NCBI RefSeq assembly: GCF_014642835.1
Contig: NZ_BMJA01000005.1
Location: forward strand, 1-64,000
Reading direction: 5' to 3'
DNA from: Dyella nitratireducens
Lineage (GTDB): Bacteria; Pseudomonadota; Gammaproteobacteria; Xanthomonadales; Rhodanobacteraceae
DNA: 64,000 nt
Every line of letters starts with the position of its first letter. The first letter of the stretch is position 1. Positions 53,708 through 62,483 of this stretch are shown here, one piece after another. The notes under the pieces were generated by a model. The model searched no databases. It was not told where the DNA came from and saw nothing but the letters and a program-made list of their open reading frames with translations. A program made the translations under genes and the position numbers.

Positions 53708-54301
53708 TTACTCGACGCGGCATGCCTCATCGAACGAGAGCCGCGGACTGCGCGGGAACAAATCGCGGCTGCTGTCGCCGTAACCGATATTGATCAGGAA
53801 GTTCGACTTGATCGTCGTGCCCGCGAAGAACGCCTGATCCACACCGGCATTGTCGAAACCGGACATTGGGCCGCAGTCCAGGCCGATCGAGCGCGCAGCC
53901 ATGATCACGTAGGCACCCTGCAGCGTCGCATTGCGGAATGCCGTGGTATCGCTCAACGGCTGATTGCCGACGAACCAGCTGCGCGCATCGGCGTGCGGAA
54001 ACAGCTGCGGCAGCTTTTCGTAGAAGGCATGGTCGGTCGCCACGATCGCGGTGACCGGCGCCGCCAGAGTCTTGGCGCGATTGCCTTCGGAGAGGAACGG
54101 CTTGAGCTTTTCCTTGGCGGCGGCGGATTTCACGAACACCAGCCGCATGGGTGAGGAGTTGGCGCTGGTCGGGCCGAACTTCGCCAGTTCGTACAGCGCG
54201 TGCAATTGCTCCTCGGTCACTTCCCTGGGCAGGAAGGCGTTGTAGGTACGGGCCGTACGGAACAACTGATCCAGCGCTGTCTCGGCAAGCTTCTCGCTCA
54301 T
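53708..54301 (-). CDS. rutE: Malonic semialdehyde reductase / nitroreductase-family protein
   Basis: A 197-residue FMN-dependent protein of the nitroreductase fold, matching RutE (about 196 residues), which reduces malonic semialdehyde to 3-hydroxypropionate in pyrimidine breakdown. Typical blocks are [62 protein letters not shown] and [12 protein letters not shown] 54301 ([10 protein letters not shown]) is chosen; ATG 54325 would add eight residues. No other rut genes are present, so it may act as a general aldehyde/nitro reductase. It is divergent from the ELM1-family gene. Confidence 0.88.
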   Translation of the reverse strand: MSEKLAETALDQLFRTARTYNAFLPREVTEEQLHALYELAKFGPTSANSSPMRLVFVKSAAAKEKLKPFLSEGNRAKTLAAPVTAIVATDHAFYEKLPQLFPHADARSWFVGNQPLSDTTAFRNATLQGAYVIMAARSIGLDCGPMSGFDNAGVDQAFFAGTTIKSNFLINIGYGDSSRDLFPRSPRLSFDEACRVE

Positions 54302-54382
54302 GGGTATCCTCTGCGTGAAGAACAAAGACCAGAGTGTAAGCGCAAGCCGGATGTATCAGCGGCGAACGAGGCGAAACGTACT

Positions 54383-55396
54383 GTGCACGATCCGGCGACA
54401 ATCGACCCCCCAGACCGCGCACTGCTTCGCCGCTTGCCGGGGGAATGCTGGGTCATCACCGACCAGGCCGCCGGCAACCAGCGTCAGGCCTTGGCACTGG
54501 CCGAACAGATGGACATGCCGGTGCGGCACCTCGTTCTTTCGCTGCGTGCGCCATGGTCATGGCTCTCGCCGCAGCTGATCCTGGGCGGACGGCTTGCCCT
54601 ACCTGCCTTGCACCGTGAAGCTTTCGCACCGCCTTGGCCGACTCTCGCCATCGGCTGCGGACGCAGCGCCGCATTGCTGACACGCCTATTGCGCACCCTG
54701 ACGGAAGGCCACTGCCATACCGTACAGATCCTCGATCCACGCATGGCACCCACGCATTGGGACACCGTGATTGCTCCCAAACATGACGGCTTGACCGGTC
54801 CCAATGTGCTGAACCCGCTGGGTTCGTTGAACCCCGTCGACGATGTGTGGCTCGCTGATGGCCGTGATGCCAGTCCAGCGCTTGAATTTCTGCCGCGCCC
54901 ACGCGTCGGCGTGCTGTTTGGCGGACCGCGCACCGGCATTCGCATGGATACCGATTATGCCCAGCAACTCATCGAACGCCTGCTTCGGCGCCGACAACAA
55001 GAAAACGGCAGCTTGCTGGTGCTGACCTCGCGCCGCACACCTGCCGCCGTGGCCGAGGTCATGCGCAACGCACTGCGCGGCGTACCTGGTCTGCTTTGGA
55101 CCGGACCGGATGATGGCAACAATCCCTACCCTGGCGTGCTCGGTTGGGCAGATCGCCTAGTGGTGACGCCGGATTCGGTGAACATGCTGAGCGAAGCATG
55201 TGCTGTGGGGTGCGCCGTGCACACATTGGTTGTGGGAAATCTGCCGCCGAAGCTGGCGCGCTTTCATGGCAGCTTGCGTGAGGCTGGCTTGTTGCATGAC
55301 GTGGATGGCGAACCGCCTGCTCAACAGCCGCCATTGCGTGAAACCGCGGCGATTGCCGAAGCGTTGCGAAGACGCATTCTTGCCCAGATTCCGTAG
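54383..55396 (+). CDS. ELM1/DUF1022-family protein
   Basis: A 337-residue protein of the bacterial counterpart of plant ELM1 (mitochondrial fission). It has CWVITDQAAGNQRQALALAEQM at the N-terminus, LAIGCGRSAALLTRLL, VQILDPRMAPTHWDTVIAPKHD, VLFGGPRTG and VTPDSVNMLSEACAVGCAVHTL, a GT-B-like fold. The GTG at 54383 is my best start because family members begin near the WVITD block; it has only a moderate ribosome binding site, and longer forms would overlap rutE. Bacterial members often sit near LPS-core genes, as here. The stop codon TAG is the GTAG of a paired repeat. Confidence 0.85.
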   Translation: MHDPATIDPPDRALLRRLPGECWVITDQAAGNQRQALALAEQMDMPVRHLVLSLRAPWSWLSPQLILGGRLALPALHREAFAPPWPTLAIGCGRSAALLTRLLRTLTEGHCHTVQILDPRMAPTHWDTVIAPKHDGLTGPNVLNPLGSLNPVDDVWLADGRDASPALEFLPRPRVGVLFGGPRTGIRMDTDYAQQLIERLLRRRQQENGSLLVLTSRRTPAAVAEVMRNALRGVPGLLWTGPDDGNNPYPGVLGWADRLVVTPDSVNMLSEACAVGCAVHTLVVGNLPPKLARFHGSLREAGLLHDVDGEPPAQQPPLRETAAIAEALRRRILAQIP

Positions 55397-55470
55397 GTTG
55401 GGGTGTAAACCCCAACATATCGCCCTGAATCACCATGTTGGGGTTTACACCCCAACCTACGGAATCTGGG
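55383..55470. repeat. Paired GTAG-type REP palindrome, copy 2, with extended 36-bp arms
   Basis: The same head-to-head GTAG pair as at 25165, occupying 55393-55460, but the inverted arms run a further 10 bases on each side (CCCAGATTCC and GGAATCTGGG), giving 36-bp perfect arms (55383-55418 and 55435-55470) around a 16-base centre. The left extension is the last codons of the ELM1 gene and GTAG gives its stop. The hairpin loop reads GTAA/TTAC instead of GCAA/TTGC, changed in both arms together. Confidence 0.88.
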
Positions 55471-55478
55471 TATCGCAA

Positions 55479-58331
55479 TCAGAAATCAAACCCAAGCGCG
55501 TGCGTGACAACCCTTACCTCGCTGCACAACTCTTCCAACTCCGCATCCCGCGGCGCAATGCGCGAGCGCAAGTCCAGCGTGCAGAACAACGCACGCCGCA
55601 ACAACTCGGCGTGTGCACGGGTAAAGCAGTTCGCCTGCGCGGTATCCAGCAAGCCTGCGTCGCGGCAAACCTCAATCAAGCCAGCGTTGCCGGTGGTCGA
55701 CAGCAAGTTCGGTGATGTCGATGCGTGTGCAAGCACCAGCCCCTGCAAGGCAAATTCGATATCGAGCAGGCCACCCGGGCCTTGCTTCAAATCGATCTGC
55801 CCTGCATCGGAGCGATCGCGCTCAGCGCGCCAACGCTGGCGCATGCTGCTCACCTCCGCCAGCACGGCCACGCGATCACGCGCCACGGCCAGCGTGCGGC
55901 GCCGCACGTCGGCAAGTTCTCCATTCAAAGCCGCATCGCCGGCAACCGGGCGCGCGCGCAACAACGCTTGATGCTCCCACGTCCATGCGCGACTTTCCTG
56001 ATAAGCGACAAACGCCTCCAGGCTGCCGACCAGCAAACCCTTGGAGCCATCCGGCCGCAGGCGCGTATCAACCTCGTACAAGCGCCCTGCACGCGTGAGC
56101 ACGGTCAGCCAGTTCATCACCCGCTGTGTCAGGCGCTGATACCAGCGCGAACCTTCCAGCGGACGCGGGCCGTCACTCATTTCCTGCGCGCGCTGTCCAT
56201 CGAACACGAAGACCAGATCGAGGTCGGACGCAAAGCCCAGTTCCTCGCCACCCAGGCTGCCGTAGCCGAGAATCGAAAAACCCGAACCTTCACCCGGCAG
56301 ACGTCCATGTGCGGCAATCACTTCGCGCTCGGCGAGTGCGGCGACGGCATTGACCACGGCTTCCGCCAGCGCTGCAAGCCTTCGTGCCGTCGCCACCGCA
56401 TCGGCACGCCCGTCGTTGAAAGCCAAGCCCAGTCGAAACGCGATGCTCGACTTGAATTCGTTGATGCGCTCCAGCTCCGCTTCCGCTTCGCGCTCGTCCA
56501 GCGTGGTGAGCACATGTGCAATTTCCGCGCTGATATCAGCACGCTTGAGCGGCAACTGGTCGATGCGCGGGTCGAGTACATCGTCCAACAGCAAAGGTTG
56601 TGCAATCACACGCTCGGCCAGAAAAGCGCTGCCTGCAAATAACTGGGCAAGGCGCTTGCGCGCCGAAGGTTGCTCTTCCAGCAAAGCGAGATAGGAGGGC
56701 CGGCGCGCAACGGTCTGTACGAGGCGGCACAAGAGCAGCAAGCAGGGTACGGGCGCCGCCGTGTCGCGAGCCGCAGACAGCAGTTGCGGCATCAGATGAT
56801 CCAATTGCTCGCGTGCACGCGCGGACATCGCGCGCAACTGCGATGCTTGCGGCAATTTCAGCAAAGCCTCTGCCGCTTCACCGCCCGGCACAAAGCCGGA
56901 CGCTTCCATCACGCCCGCATCCAACGACTCACCGCAAGCGCGTTGCCACAGAATCGCATCGGCAGCGGGCACGCTGGCTTTCGCGCCACCTTCCGGCATC
57001 AAGACGGCTTCGAATTCATTGGCAACGATGTCGCGGTGTTTCGCCAGTTCTTCGGCCAAGGGTTCCCACGCTGGGTAATCCAGCGCCAGTGCAAGCCGCT
57101 CGCGGGTCAGATCGTCTTCGGGCAGATCATGCGTCTGGGCATCGCGCATCATCTGCACACGATTCTCCAATCGCCGCAAAAACACATAAGCCTGGCGCAA
57201 GGCTTTGGCGCGCACGGCCGGAATATGGCCGCGCGCCTCGCAAGCCGTAAGCGCCGGCAGCAACCCACGCACACGCAAGCTGGGCTCACGGCCACCGCGG
57301 ATCAGCTGCACCAGTTGCACGATGAATTCGATTTCGCGAATGCCGCCCGGCCCGAGCTTGAGATTGTCCGCCAGATCCTTGCGAGCTACTTCGGCATCGA
57401 TCAGCGCTTTCATTTCGCGCAAGCCGGCGAAAGCGGTGTAGTCCAGGTATTTGCGATACACGAACGGCCGCAGTATTTCCTGCAGCTCCTTGCCGGCACT
57501 GCGATCGCCGGCGACCGCACGCGCCTTGATCCATGCATAGCGCTCCCAATCGCGACCCTCGCGCTGGTAGTACTGCTCCATCGCGCTGAATGGCAAGGCG
57601 AGTCGACCTGCGTTACCGAAGGGGCGCAGGCGCAAATCCACACGTGCGCAGATGCCATCCGTGGTGGGCTCGTGTAGCAGGCGCACCAGCTGACGGCCGA
57701 GGCGCACGAAGTATTCGCTGTTGTCCAGCACGCGCGCGCCATCGCTTTCGCCGCCCTCCGGATAGGCCAGGACCAGGTCGATATCGGAAGAAAAATTCAG
57801 CTCGCTACCACCGAGTTTGCCGAAACCGACCACCACCAAATGTTGCACGCTGCCATCTTCGCCACGCGCATGACCGTAGCGCGCAGCGAGCGCTCGCTCG
57901 GACCAGCCGAGCGCGGCGCCGAGCAAGGCTTCGTAGAGCACGCTGGTGGCGGACAGCGTTTCCGGCAGATCGTCCAGGCCGTTGACGTCGCGAAACACCA
58001 GTCGCAAGGCCTCGGCATGCCGAAACCGCCGCAGCGTAGACATGCAAGCCGCTTCATCGGTATCGAGCTTCAAGGCATCGATGCGTGCCGATGCGTCGGC
58101 ACTGGCACGCAGCCGCTCCAGGCCTTGCGGCGACAGGAGCTGCGGCTGGCTGCGCCAGGTTTCGAAGGCGAAATCGCTGGCCAGCAACGTGCGCCGGATG
58201 CGCTCGGCGACGCCGGCATCGTCGTGCAGGGGTACGCCTGCTGCGCGACAGCGCGCTACGAGCTGTGCGTAGCGATCATCGATCAATGCCCGCAGTGCGG
58301 GTGATTCGGTAGGTGCAGGGATGACAGCCAT
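55479..58331 (-). CDS. glnE: Bifunctional glutamine synthetase adenylyltransferase/deadenylyltransferase
   Basis: Controls glutamine synthetase by attaching and removing AMP in response to PII and glutamine. The 950-residue protein is full length. The N-terminal deadenylylase half has VVGFGKLGGSELNFSSDIDL (about residue 175), and the C-terminal adenylylase half has ILGYGSLGGEELGFASDLDL (about residue 690), each with the G-G/S and D-x-D nucleotidyltransferase motif, followed by YEVDTRLRPDGSKGLLV. The first DxD is preserved too, so both activities should be intact. The stop lies eight bases from the 36-bp-armed repeat shared with the ELM1 gene. It is probably monocistronic. Confidence 0.97.
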   Translation of the reverse strand: MAVIPAPTESPALRALIDDRYAQLVARCRAAGVPLHDDAGVAERIRRTLLASDFAFETWRSQPQLLSPQGLERLRASADASARIDALKLDTDEAACMSTLRRFRHAEALRLVFRDVNGLDDLPETLSATSVLYEALLGAALGWSERALAARYGHARGEDGSVQHLVVVGFGKLGGSELNFSSDIDLVLAYPEGGESDGARVLDNSEYFVRLGRQLVRLLHEPTTDGICARVDLRLRPFGNAGRLALPFSAMEQYYQREGRDWERYAWIKARAVAGDRSAGKELQEILRPFVYRKYLDYTAFAGLREMKALIDAEVARKDLADNLKLGPGGIREIEFIVQLVQLIRGGREPSLRVRGLLPALTACEARGHIPAVRAKALRQAYVFLRRLENRVQMMRDAQTHDLPEDDLTRERLALALDYPAWEPLAEELAKHRDIVANEFEAVLMPEGGAKASVPAADAILWQRACGESLDAGVMEASGFVPGGEAAEALLKLPQASQLRAMSARAREQLDHLMPQLLSAARDTAAPVPCLLLLCRLVQTVARRPSYLALLEEQPSARKRLAQLFAGSAFLAERVIAQPLLLDDVLDPRIDQLPLKRADISAEIAHVLTTLDEREAEAELERINEFKSSIAFRLGLAFNDGRADAVATARRLAALAEAVVNAVAALAEREVIAAHGRLPGEGSGFSILGYGSLGGEELGFASDLDLVFVFDGQRAQEMSDGPRPLEGSRWYQRLTQRVMNWLTVLTRAGRLYEVDTRLRPDGSKGLLVGSLEAFVAYQESRAWTWEHQALLRARPVAGDAALNGELADVRRRTLAVARDRVAVLAEVSSMRQRWRAERDRSDAGQIDLKQGPGGLLDIEFALQGLVLAHASTSPNLLSTTGNAGLIEVCRDAGLLDTAQANCFTRAHAELLRRALFCTLDLRSRIAPRDAELEELCSEVRVVTHALGFDF

Positions 58332-58439
58332 GCGGCCATTATGAGGCCTAGTCCTTGCTCAGCAGAACCGTTGCGCACAACGCAAGGCTCCTCCTACGGC
58401 TTGTCGCGCACGGCGGCCATGCTCCATGACGAACCAAGA

Positions 58440-59585
58440 TCAGGCTTCAACCCGGCGCCAAGGACCCACTGCCACGGGAAAGCTCGCATGCGGCGGATGC
58501 ACGGTGGACCGCGCTTGTATACGACCTTCCTCGTCGGTCGCGAATACCGTCAGCGCTAGCAGATGGATATCGACCGTATCTCCCGCCGTCGCCGCATGGC
58601 GAGCCCAGTCGCGCTCGTTCCACTCGGCTTCCAGCGGCTCCTCCCGGTTTTCAACGCGCAAGCTGGCGCGCACGGTGCCGGCCACGTGGCGAAGATTGAG
58701 CAACTGCGCCTTCACGCCATCGCTTTGCACCGGTGCCAAGGCAATATCCTCAGGACGCACGTGCACGGTGATCTCATGTGCATCATCTGCCACAAAATTC
58801 TCCATGCGCCAGGCATGGCCGAACACATGCAGATGCTGCCCACGCACTTCGCCCGGCAACGATTGACCGCGCGCGATGAAACGTGACGCGAAGGGCGTGG
58901 CCGGCTGCCGGTAGATTTGCTCCGGCGTACCGATCTGCTCGATGCGGCCGCGGTTCATCACCACCACGCGATCGGCCATTTCCAGCGCCTCATCCTGATC
59001 GTGCGTGACGAACAAGGTGGTGATGCCCAGCGAACGATGGAACTCGCGCAACCAGCGGCGCAGATTGACGCGCACCTGCGCATCGAGCGCACCGAATGGT
59101 TCGTCCAGCAACAGCAGGCGCGGCTCGATCGCCAGCGCGCGCGCCAATGCAACACGCTGGCGCTGTCCACCCGAAAGCTGCGACGGATAACGATCTGCAA
59201 AACCCTCCAGCTCCACCTGGCGCAGCAGATGCTCGACACCCGCCTTGATCACCGCAGCCTTGGGACGCAGACGCCACGGACGCACGCGCAGGCCGAACGC
59301 CACGTTCTGCGCCACCGTCATATGCGGAAACAGCGCATAGTGCTGAAATACCAGTCCCACGCCGCGGCGTCGTGCATCCAGCGCGAGCAAATCCTGTCCG
59401 TCGCGATACACGCTGCCGGCATCCGGCTGATCCAGCCCGGCCAGGATACGCAGCAGGCTGGTTTTTCCCGAACCCGAAGGACCAAGCACCGCCACGAATT
59501 CGCCGTCGCCAATGGTCAGGCTGACATCGTCCAGTGCCACGAAAGCACCGTACTGGCGACGCAAGCGGTAAATCTCGATGCCCAT
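58440..59585 (-). CDS. cysA: Sulfate/thiosulfate ABC transporter ATP-binding protein
   Basis: A 381-residue ATPase that powers sulfate import. It has Walker [10 protein letters not shown] (about residue 36), Q-loop [13 protein letters not shown], signature [15 protein letters not shown], Walker [13 protein letters not shown] and the H-loop [17 protein letters not shown]-terminal TOBE-type regulatory domain ([16 protein letters not shown]...) follows, matching CysA in length and order. The ATG at 59585 ([11 protein letters not shown]) is used; the ATG at 59636 is inside cysW. It is the last gene of the sbp-cysT-cysW-cysA operon. Confidence 0.95.
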   Translation of the reverse strand: MGIEIYRLRRQYGAFVALDDVSLTIGDGEFVAVLGPSGSGKTSLLRILAGLDQPDAGSVYRDGQDLLALDARRRGVGLVFQHYALFPHMTVAQNVAFGLRVRPWRLRPKAAVIKAGVEHLLRQVELEGFADRYPSQLSGGQRQRVALARALAIEPRLLLLDEPFGALDAQVRVNLRRWLREFHRSLGITTLFVTHDQDEALEMADRVVVMNRGRIEQIGTPEQIYRQPATPFASRFIARGQSLPGEVRGQHLHVFGHAWRMENFVADDAHEITVHVRPEDIALAPVQSDGVKAQLLNLRHVAGTVRASLRVENREEPLEAEWNERDWARHAATAGDTVDIHLLALTVFATDEEGRIQARSTVHPPHASFPVAVGPWRRVEA

Positions 59586-59599
59586 GCTGCGGTGAATCC

Positions 59600-60457
59600 T
59601 CAAAGGTGGGTGTTCAATGCATCGCCATGCCGCCACTCGACCACGCGCTTGATGCCAAGCGTGACGAGAGTAAGCAGGGCCAGCAGTGAAGCCGCTGCAA
59701 AGGCGGCGGAAAAATTCTCTTGGTAAAGCTGATCCACCTGTAGCGGCAGCGTATTGGTGATGCCGCGCAGATGGCCCGAAACGACGTAGACAGCGCCGAA
59801 TTCACCCATGGCGCGCGCATTGCACAGCAGAACGCCATACAGCAGTGCCCAGCGCACACGCGGCAAGGTGACACGGAAAAAGATCTGCCATCCACTGGCC
59901 CCCAGCGTCAACGCCGCTTCTTCCTGCTCCGAGCCTTGCGCCTGCATCAACGGAATCAATTCGCGTGCAACGAACGGCAAGGTGACCAATACCGTGGCCA
60001 GCACCAGGCCCGGCAAGGCGAAGATCACCTGCAGTCCATGCGCCTCCAGCCAGGAACCCAGCCAGCCATCCTTGCCATAAACCAGGATCAGCATCATGCC
60101 GGCCACCACCGGCGAGATTGAGAACGGCAGGTCGATCAACGCACCGAGCAGTGCTTTGCCGCGAAACTCGAAATGCGTCATCGACCACGCTGCAGCGAGG
60201 CCAAACACCAGGTTCAAAGGAACGGCGATGGCGGCGACCGTAAAAGTCAGTCGCACGGCAGCGATCGTATCTGGCTGTTTGATGGCATCCAGATAGAACG
60301 CATAGCCTTGGCGAAAAGCTTCCGCGAAAATCGCCAGTAAGGGCAGTACCAGCAGCCATGCCAGCACGGCGAGCGCTGCCAGCAACAGTACGACACGTGC
60401 GATGCGCACCGACCACGCAGGCTGGCCAATCGACACCACGGAAGCGACGGCGGCCAT
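59600..60457 (-). CDS. cysW: Sulfate ABC transporter permease CysW
   Basis: A 285-residue inner-membrane permease with six helices. It has the BPD_transp motif EEAALTLGASGWQIFFRVTLPRVRWALLYG (EAA loop) and the CysW-type FAEAFRQGYAFYLDAIKQPDT near the N-terminus. The ATG at 60457 overlaps the cysT stop (TGATG), so translation is coupled; an ATG 42 bases earlier is less likely. It forms the translocation pore with CysT, energised by CysA. Confidence 0.95.
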   Translation of the reverse strand: MAAVASVVSIGQPAWSVRIARVVLLLAALAVLAWLLVLPLLAIFAEAFRQGYAFYLDAIKQPDTIAAVRLTFTVAAIAVPLNLVFGLAAAWSMTHFEFRGKALLGALIDLPFSISPVVAGMMLILVYGKDGWLGSWLEAHGLQVIFALPGLVLATVLVTLPFVARELIPLMQAQGSEQEEAALTLGASGWQIFFRVTLPRVRWALLYGVLLCNARAMGEFGAVYVVSGHLRGITNTLPLQVDQLYQENFSAAFAAASLLALLTLVTLGIKRVVEWRHGDALNTHL

Positions 60458-61281
60458 CAGCGCACCACCGCCCAGCGCCGGGTCCAGCGCTGTAGCCATG
60501 CCATCGCGACCAACAGCAGCAGCGATGCGGCCAGCATCACCGCACCCAGCGCAGCCGCGCCACGATAGTCGTATTGCGAATCGATTTTCTGCACGATGAG
60601 ATACGGCGTGATTTCCGTGCGAAAGAGACGGTTGCCCGAGATGAAAATCACCGAGCCGTATTCACCGATCGCACGCGCCAACGCCAGCGCATAACCGGTC
60701 AGCAGCGTCGGCAGCAACAATGGCAGCAGCACACGGAAGAAGCGTTGGCCGGGCGAAGCGCCCAGCGTATAGGCAGCTTCTTCCAGATCGCTTTCCATGC
60801 TCTCTAGCACCGGCTGCAAGGTGCGCACCACGAACGGCAAGCCGACGAATATCATCGCCAGCAGCACGCCCAAACGCGTATAAGCCACCTCGATGCCAAG
60901 CGGCGCCAGGCGACTGCCCAACCAGCCGTTCGGCGCATACAGCGCGGTCAGGGAAATGCCGGCTACGGCTGTCGGCAACGCAAACGGCAAATCGACCAGC
61001 GCATCGCACAGCCGCCGGAATGCGAAGCGATAGCGCACCAGCACCCATGCCACCAGCAGGCCCAGCACCGCATCGATCGTCGCTGCCAGCAGTGCCGCGC
61101 CGAAACTCAACTTCAACGACGCCAGCACCCGCCGTGTACCGATCTGTGCCCACCAACCCGCCGGCCCCAGTTCGCACGCCGTCCATAACAGCGCAGCCAG
61201 CGGCAGCAGCACGCAACTGCTCAGCACCAGCATGGTGTAGCCGGTGCTGAGTCGGAACCCTGGCAGTACGTGCCGTGCCAT
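60457..61281 (-). CDS. cysT: Sulfate ABC transporter permease CysT
   Basis: A 274-residue permease with six hydrophobic segments. It has VLPGFRLSTGYTMLVLSSCVLLPLAALL (N-terminal helix), YALVDLPFALPTAVAGISL-like VDLPFALPTAVAGISL, and the EAA loop EEAAYTLGASPGQRFFRVLLPLLLP. The ATG at 61281 (MARHVLPGF) lies five bases after the binding-protein stop; a longer open frame upstream is out-of-context sequence overlapping the binding-protein gene. It is coupled to cysW by a one-base overlap. Confidence 0.95.
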   Translation of the reverse strand: MARHVLPGFRLSTGYTMLVLSSCVLLPLAALLWTACELGPAGWWAQIGTRRVLASLKLSFGAALLAATIDAVLGLLVAWVLVRYRFAFRRLCDALVDLPFALPTAVAGISLTALYAPNGWLGSRLAPLGIEVAYTRLGVLLAMIFVGLPFVVRTLQPVLESMESDLEEAAYTLGASPGQRFFRVLLPLLLPTLLTGYALALARAIGEYGSVIFISGNRLFRTEITPYLIVQKIDSQYDYRGAAALGAVMLAASLLLLVAMAWLQRWTRRWAVVR

Positions 61282-61286
61282 CGCCG

Positions 61287-62288
61287 TCACTGTGATCCTT
61301 CGGTGATGCCATCGAAGACACCGCCGTCGGCGAAATAAGTGGCCTGCACCTTGCGCCAATCGCCGAATTGCTCGCCAATGGTGAAGGTTTTCACCGCTGG
61401 AAATTGCGCGGCGTACTTGGCGGCAATAGAGGCCAAACGCGGACGGAAGAAATGCTTGGCAGCAAGCTCTTGCCCCTCGGGGCCATACAGGAACTGCAGG
61501 TATGCCTGCGCCACTTTTTTCGTACCGTGCTTGGCGGCAACCGTGTCCACCTCCGCCACCGGCGGCTCCGCCACGATGGTGGCTGACGGTACGACGATCT
61601 GGTAGTTGTCCTTGCCGAATTCCTTCTGCGTCATCAGCGCTTCGCTTTCCCACGCGATCAATACGTCACCGATGCCACGCTGGACGAAGGTGTTGGTCGC
61701 ACCGCGCGAGCCGGTGTCCAACACCGGCACATTCTTGTAGAGCGCTGTGACATACGCACGCGCCTTGTCGGCATTGCCACCCGGTTGGCGTACCGCCCAG
61801 CCCCATGCGGCAAGAAAATTCCAGCGTGCGCCACCGGAGGTCTTCGGATTGGGCGTGATCACCTGCACGTCGGAACGGATGAGATCCGGCCAGTCGTGGA
61901 TCTTCTTCGGATTCCCCTTGCGTACCAGGAACACCACCGTTGAAGTGTATGGCGAGCTGCTATCCGGCAGCTGCGTTTGCCAGTCCTTCGCCAGCAAGCC
62001 TTTATCGGCCAGCACATCAATATCGTAGGCGAGGGCCAGGGTGACCACGTCCGCCTGCAGACCATCGAGTACGGCGCGTGCCTGCTTGCCGGAACCACCG
62101 TTTGACGTGGTGACGGTGACGTTCTGGCCTGTCTGCTTGGCCCAATCCGCCTTGAACGCCGCATCTACGTCCTGGAAGTACTCACGGGTCGGGTCGAAAG
62201 AAACGTTCAGCAGCTTCACGTCTTGTGCATGCACATAAGCCGCACTCAGCGAAAGCAGCGCTGCCAGAACGGTCCATTGGCGTTTCAT
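61287..62288 (-). CDS. Periplasmic sulfate/thiosulfate-binding protein
   Basis: A 333-residue precursor, first gene of the sulfate-import operon. After a signal peptide (WTVLAALLSLSAAYVHA) comes the CysP/Sbp family sequence VKLLNVSFDPTREYFQDVDAAF, SNGGSGKQARAVLDGLQADVVTLALAYDID, TPNPKTSGGARWNFLAAWGWA and SRGATNTFVQRGIGDVLIAWESEA. These residues form the sulfate pocket in characterised relatives. The ATG at 62288 (MKRQWTVL) has an upstream GGAGACAAC-type ribosome binding site. Whether it prefers sulfate (Sbp) or thiosulfate (CysP) is not decidable. Confidence 0.95.
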   Translation of the reverse strand: MKRQWTVLAALLSLSAAYVHAQDVKLLNVSFDPTREYFQDVDAAFKADWAKQTGQNVTVTTSNGGSGKQARAVLDGLQADVVTLALAYDIDVLADKGLLAKDWQTQLPDSSSPYTSTVVFLVRKGNPKKIHDWPDLIRSDVQVITPNPKTSGGARWNFLAAWGWAVRQPGGNADKARAYVTALYKNVPVLDTGSRGATNTFVQRGIGDVLIAWESEALMTQKEFGKDNYQIVVPSATIVAEPPVAEVDTVAAKHGTKKVAQAYLQFLYGPEGQELAAKHFFRPRLASIAAKYAAQFPAVKTFTIGEQFGDWRKVQATYFADGGVFDGITEGSQ

Positions 62289-62386
62289 GCGTGTTGTCTC
62301 CCTGGGGCAAGTACGCCCATCATCAACTATAGGTTTGGAAGGCTGGACGTCCGAAAGCGCGGATCGTCCTATCCATATGGCTCTTC

Positions 62387-62458
62387 GTAGGTTGGGGTGC
62401 AAACCCCAACATTGTCATGCCGATGTATCACGTTGTTGGGGTTTGCACCCCAACCTAC
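62387..62458. repeat. Paired GTAG-type REP palindrome, copy 3
   Basis: The same element as at 25165: GTAG with the GTTGGGGT-GCAA-ACCCCAAC hairpin at 62387-62410 and the inverted unit ending CTAC at 62458. It lies between the porin stop (62484) and the binding-protein start (62288), so any transcript from porin into the sulfate operon crosses it. No stop codon is supplied by this copy. Confidence 0.88.
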
Positions 62459-62483
62459 GCGGCCTGAGATGGCATCGTATTCA

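Noticed and set aside
61282-61653. Extended N-terminus for CysT of about 124 residues
   Set aside because: It overlaps the 3' end of the sulfate-binding protein gene in another frame; the normal CysT start is at 61281.
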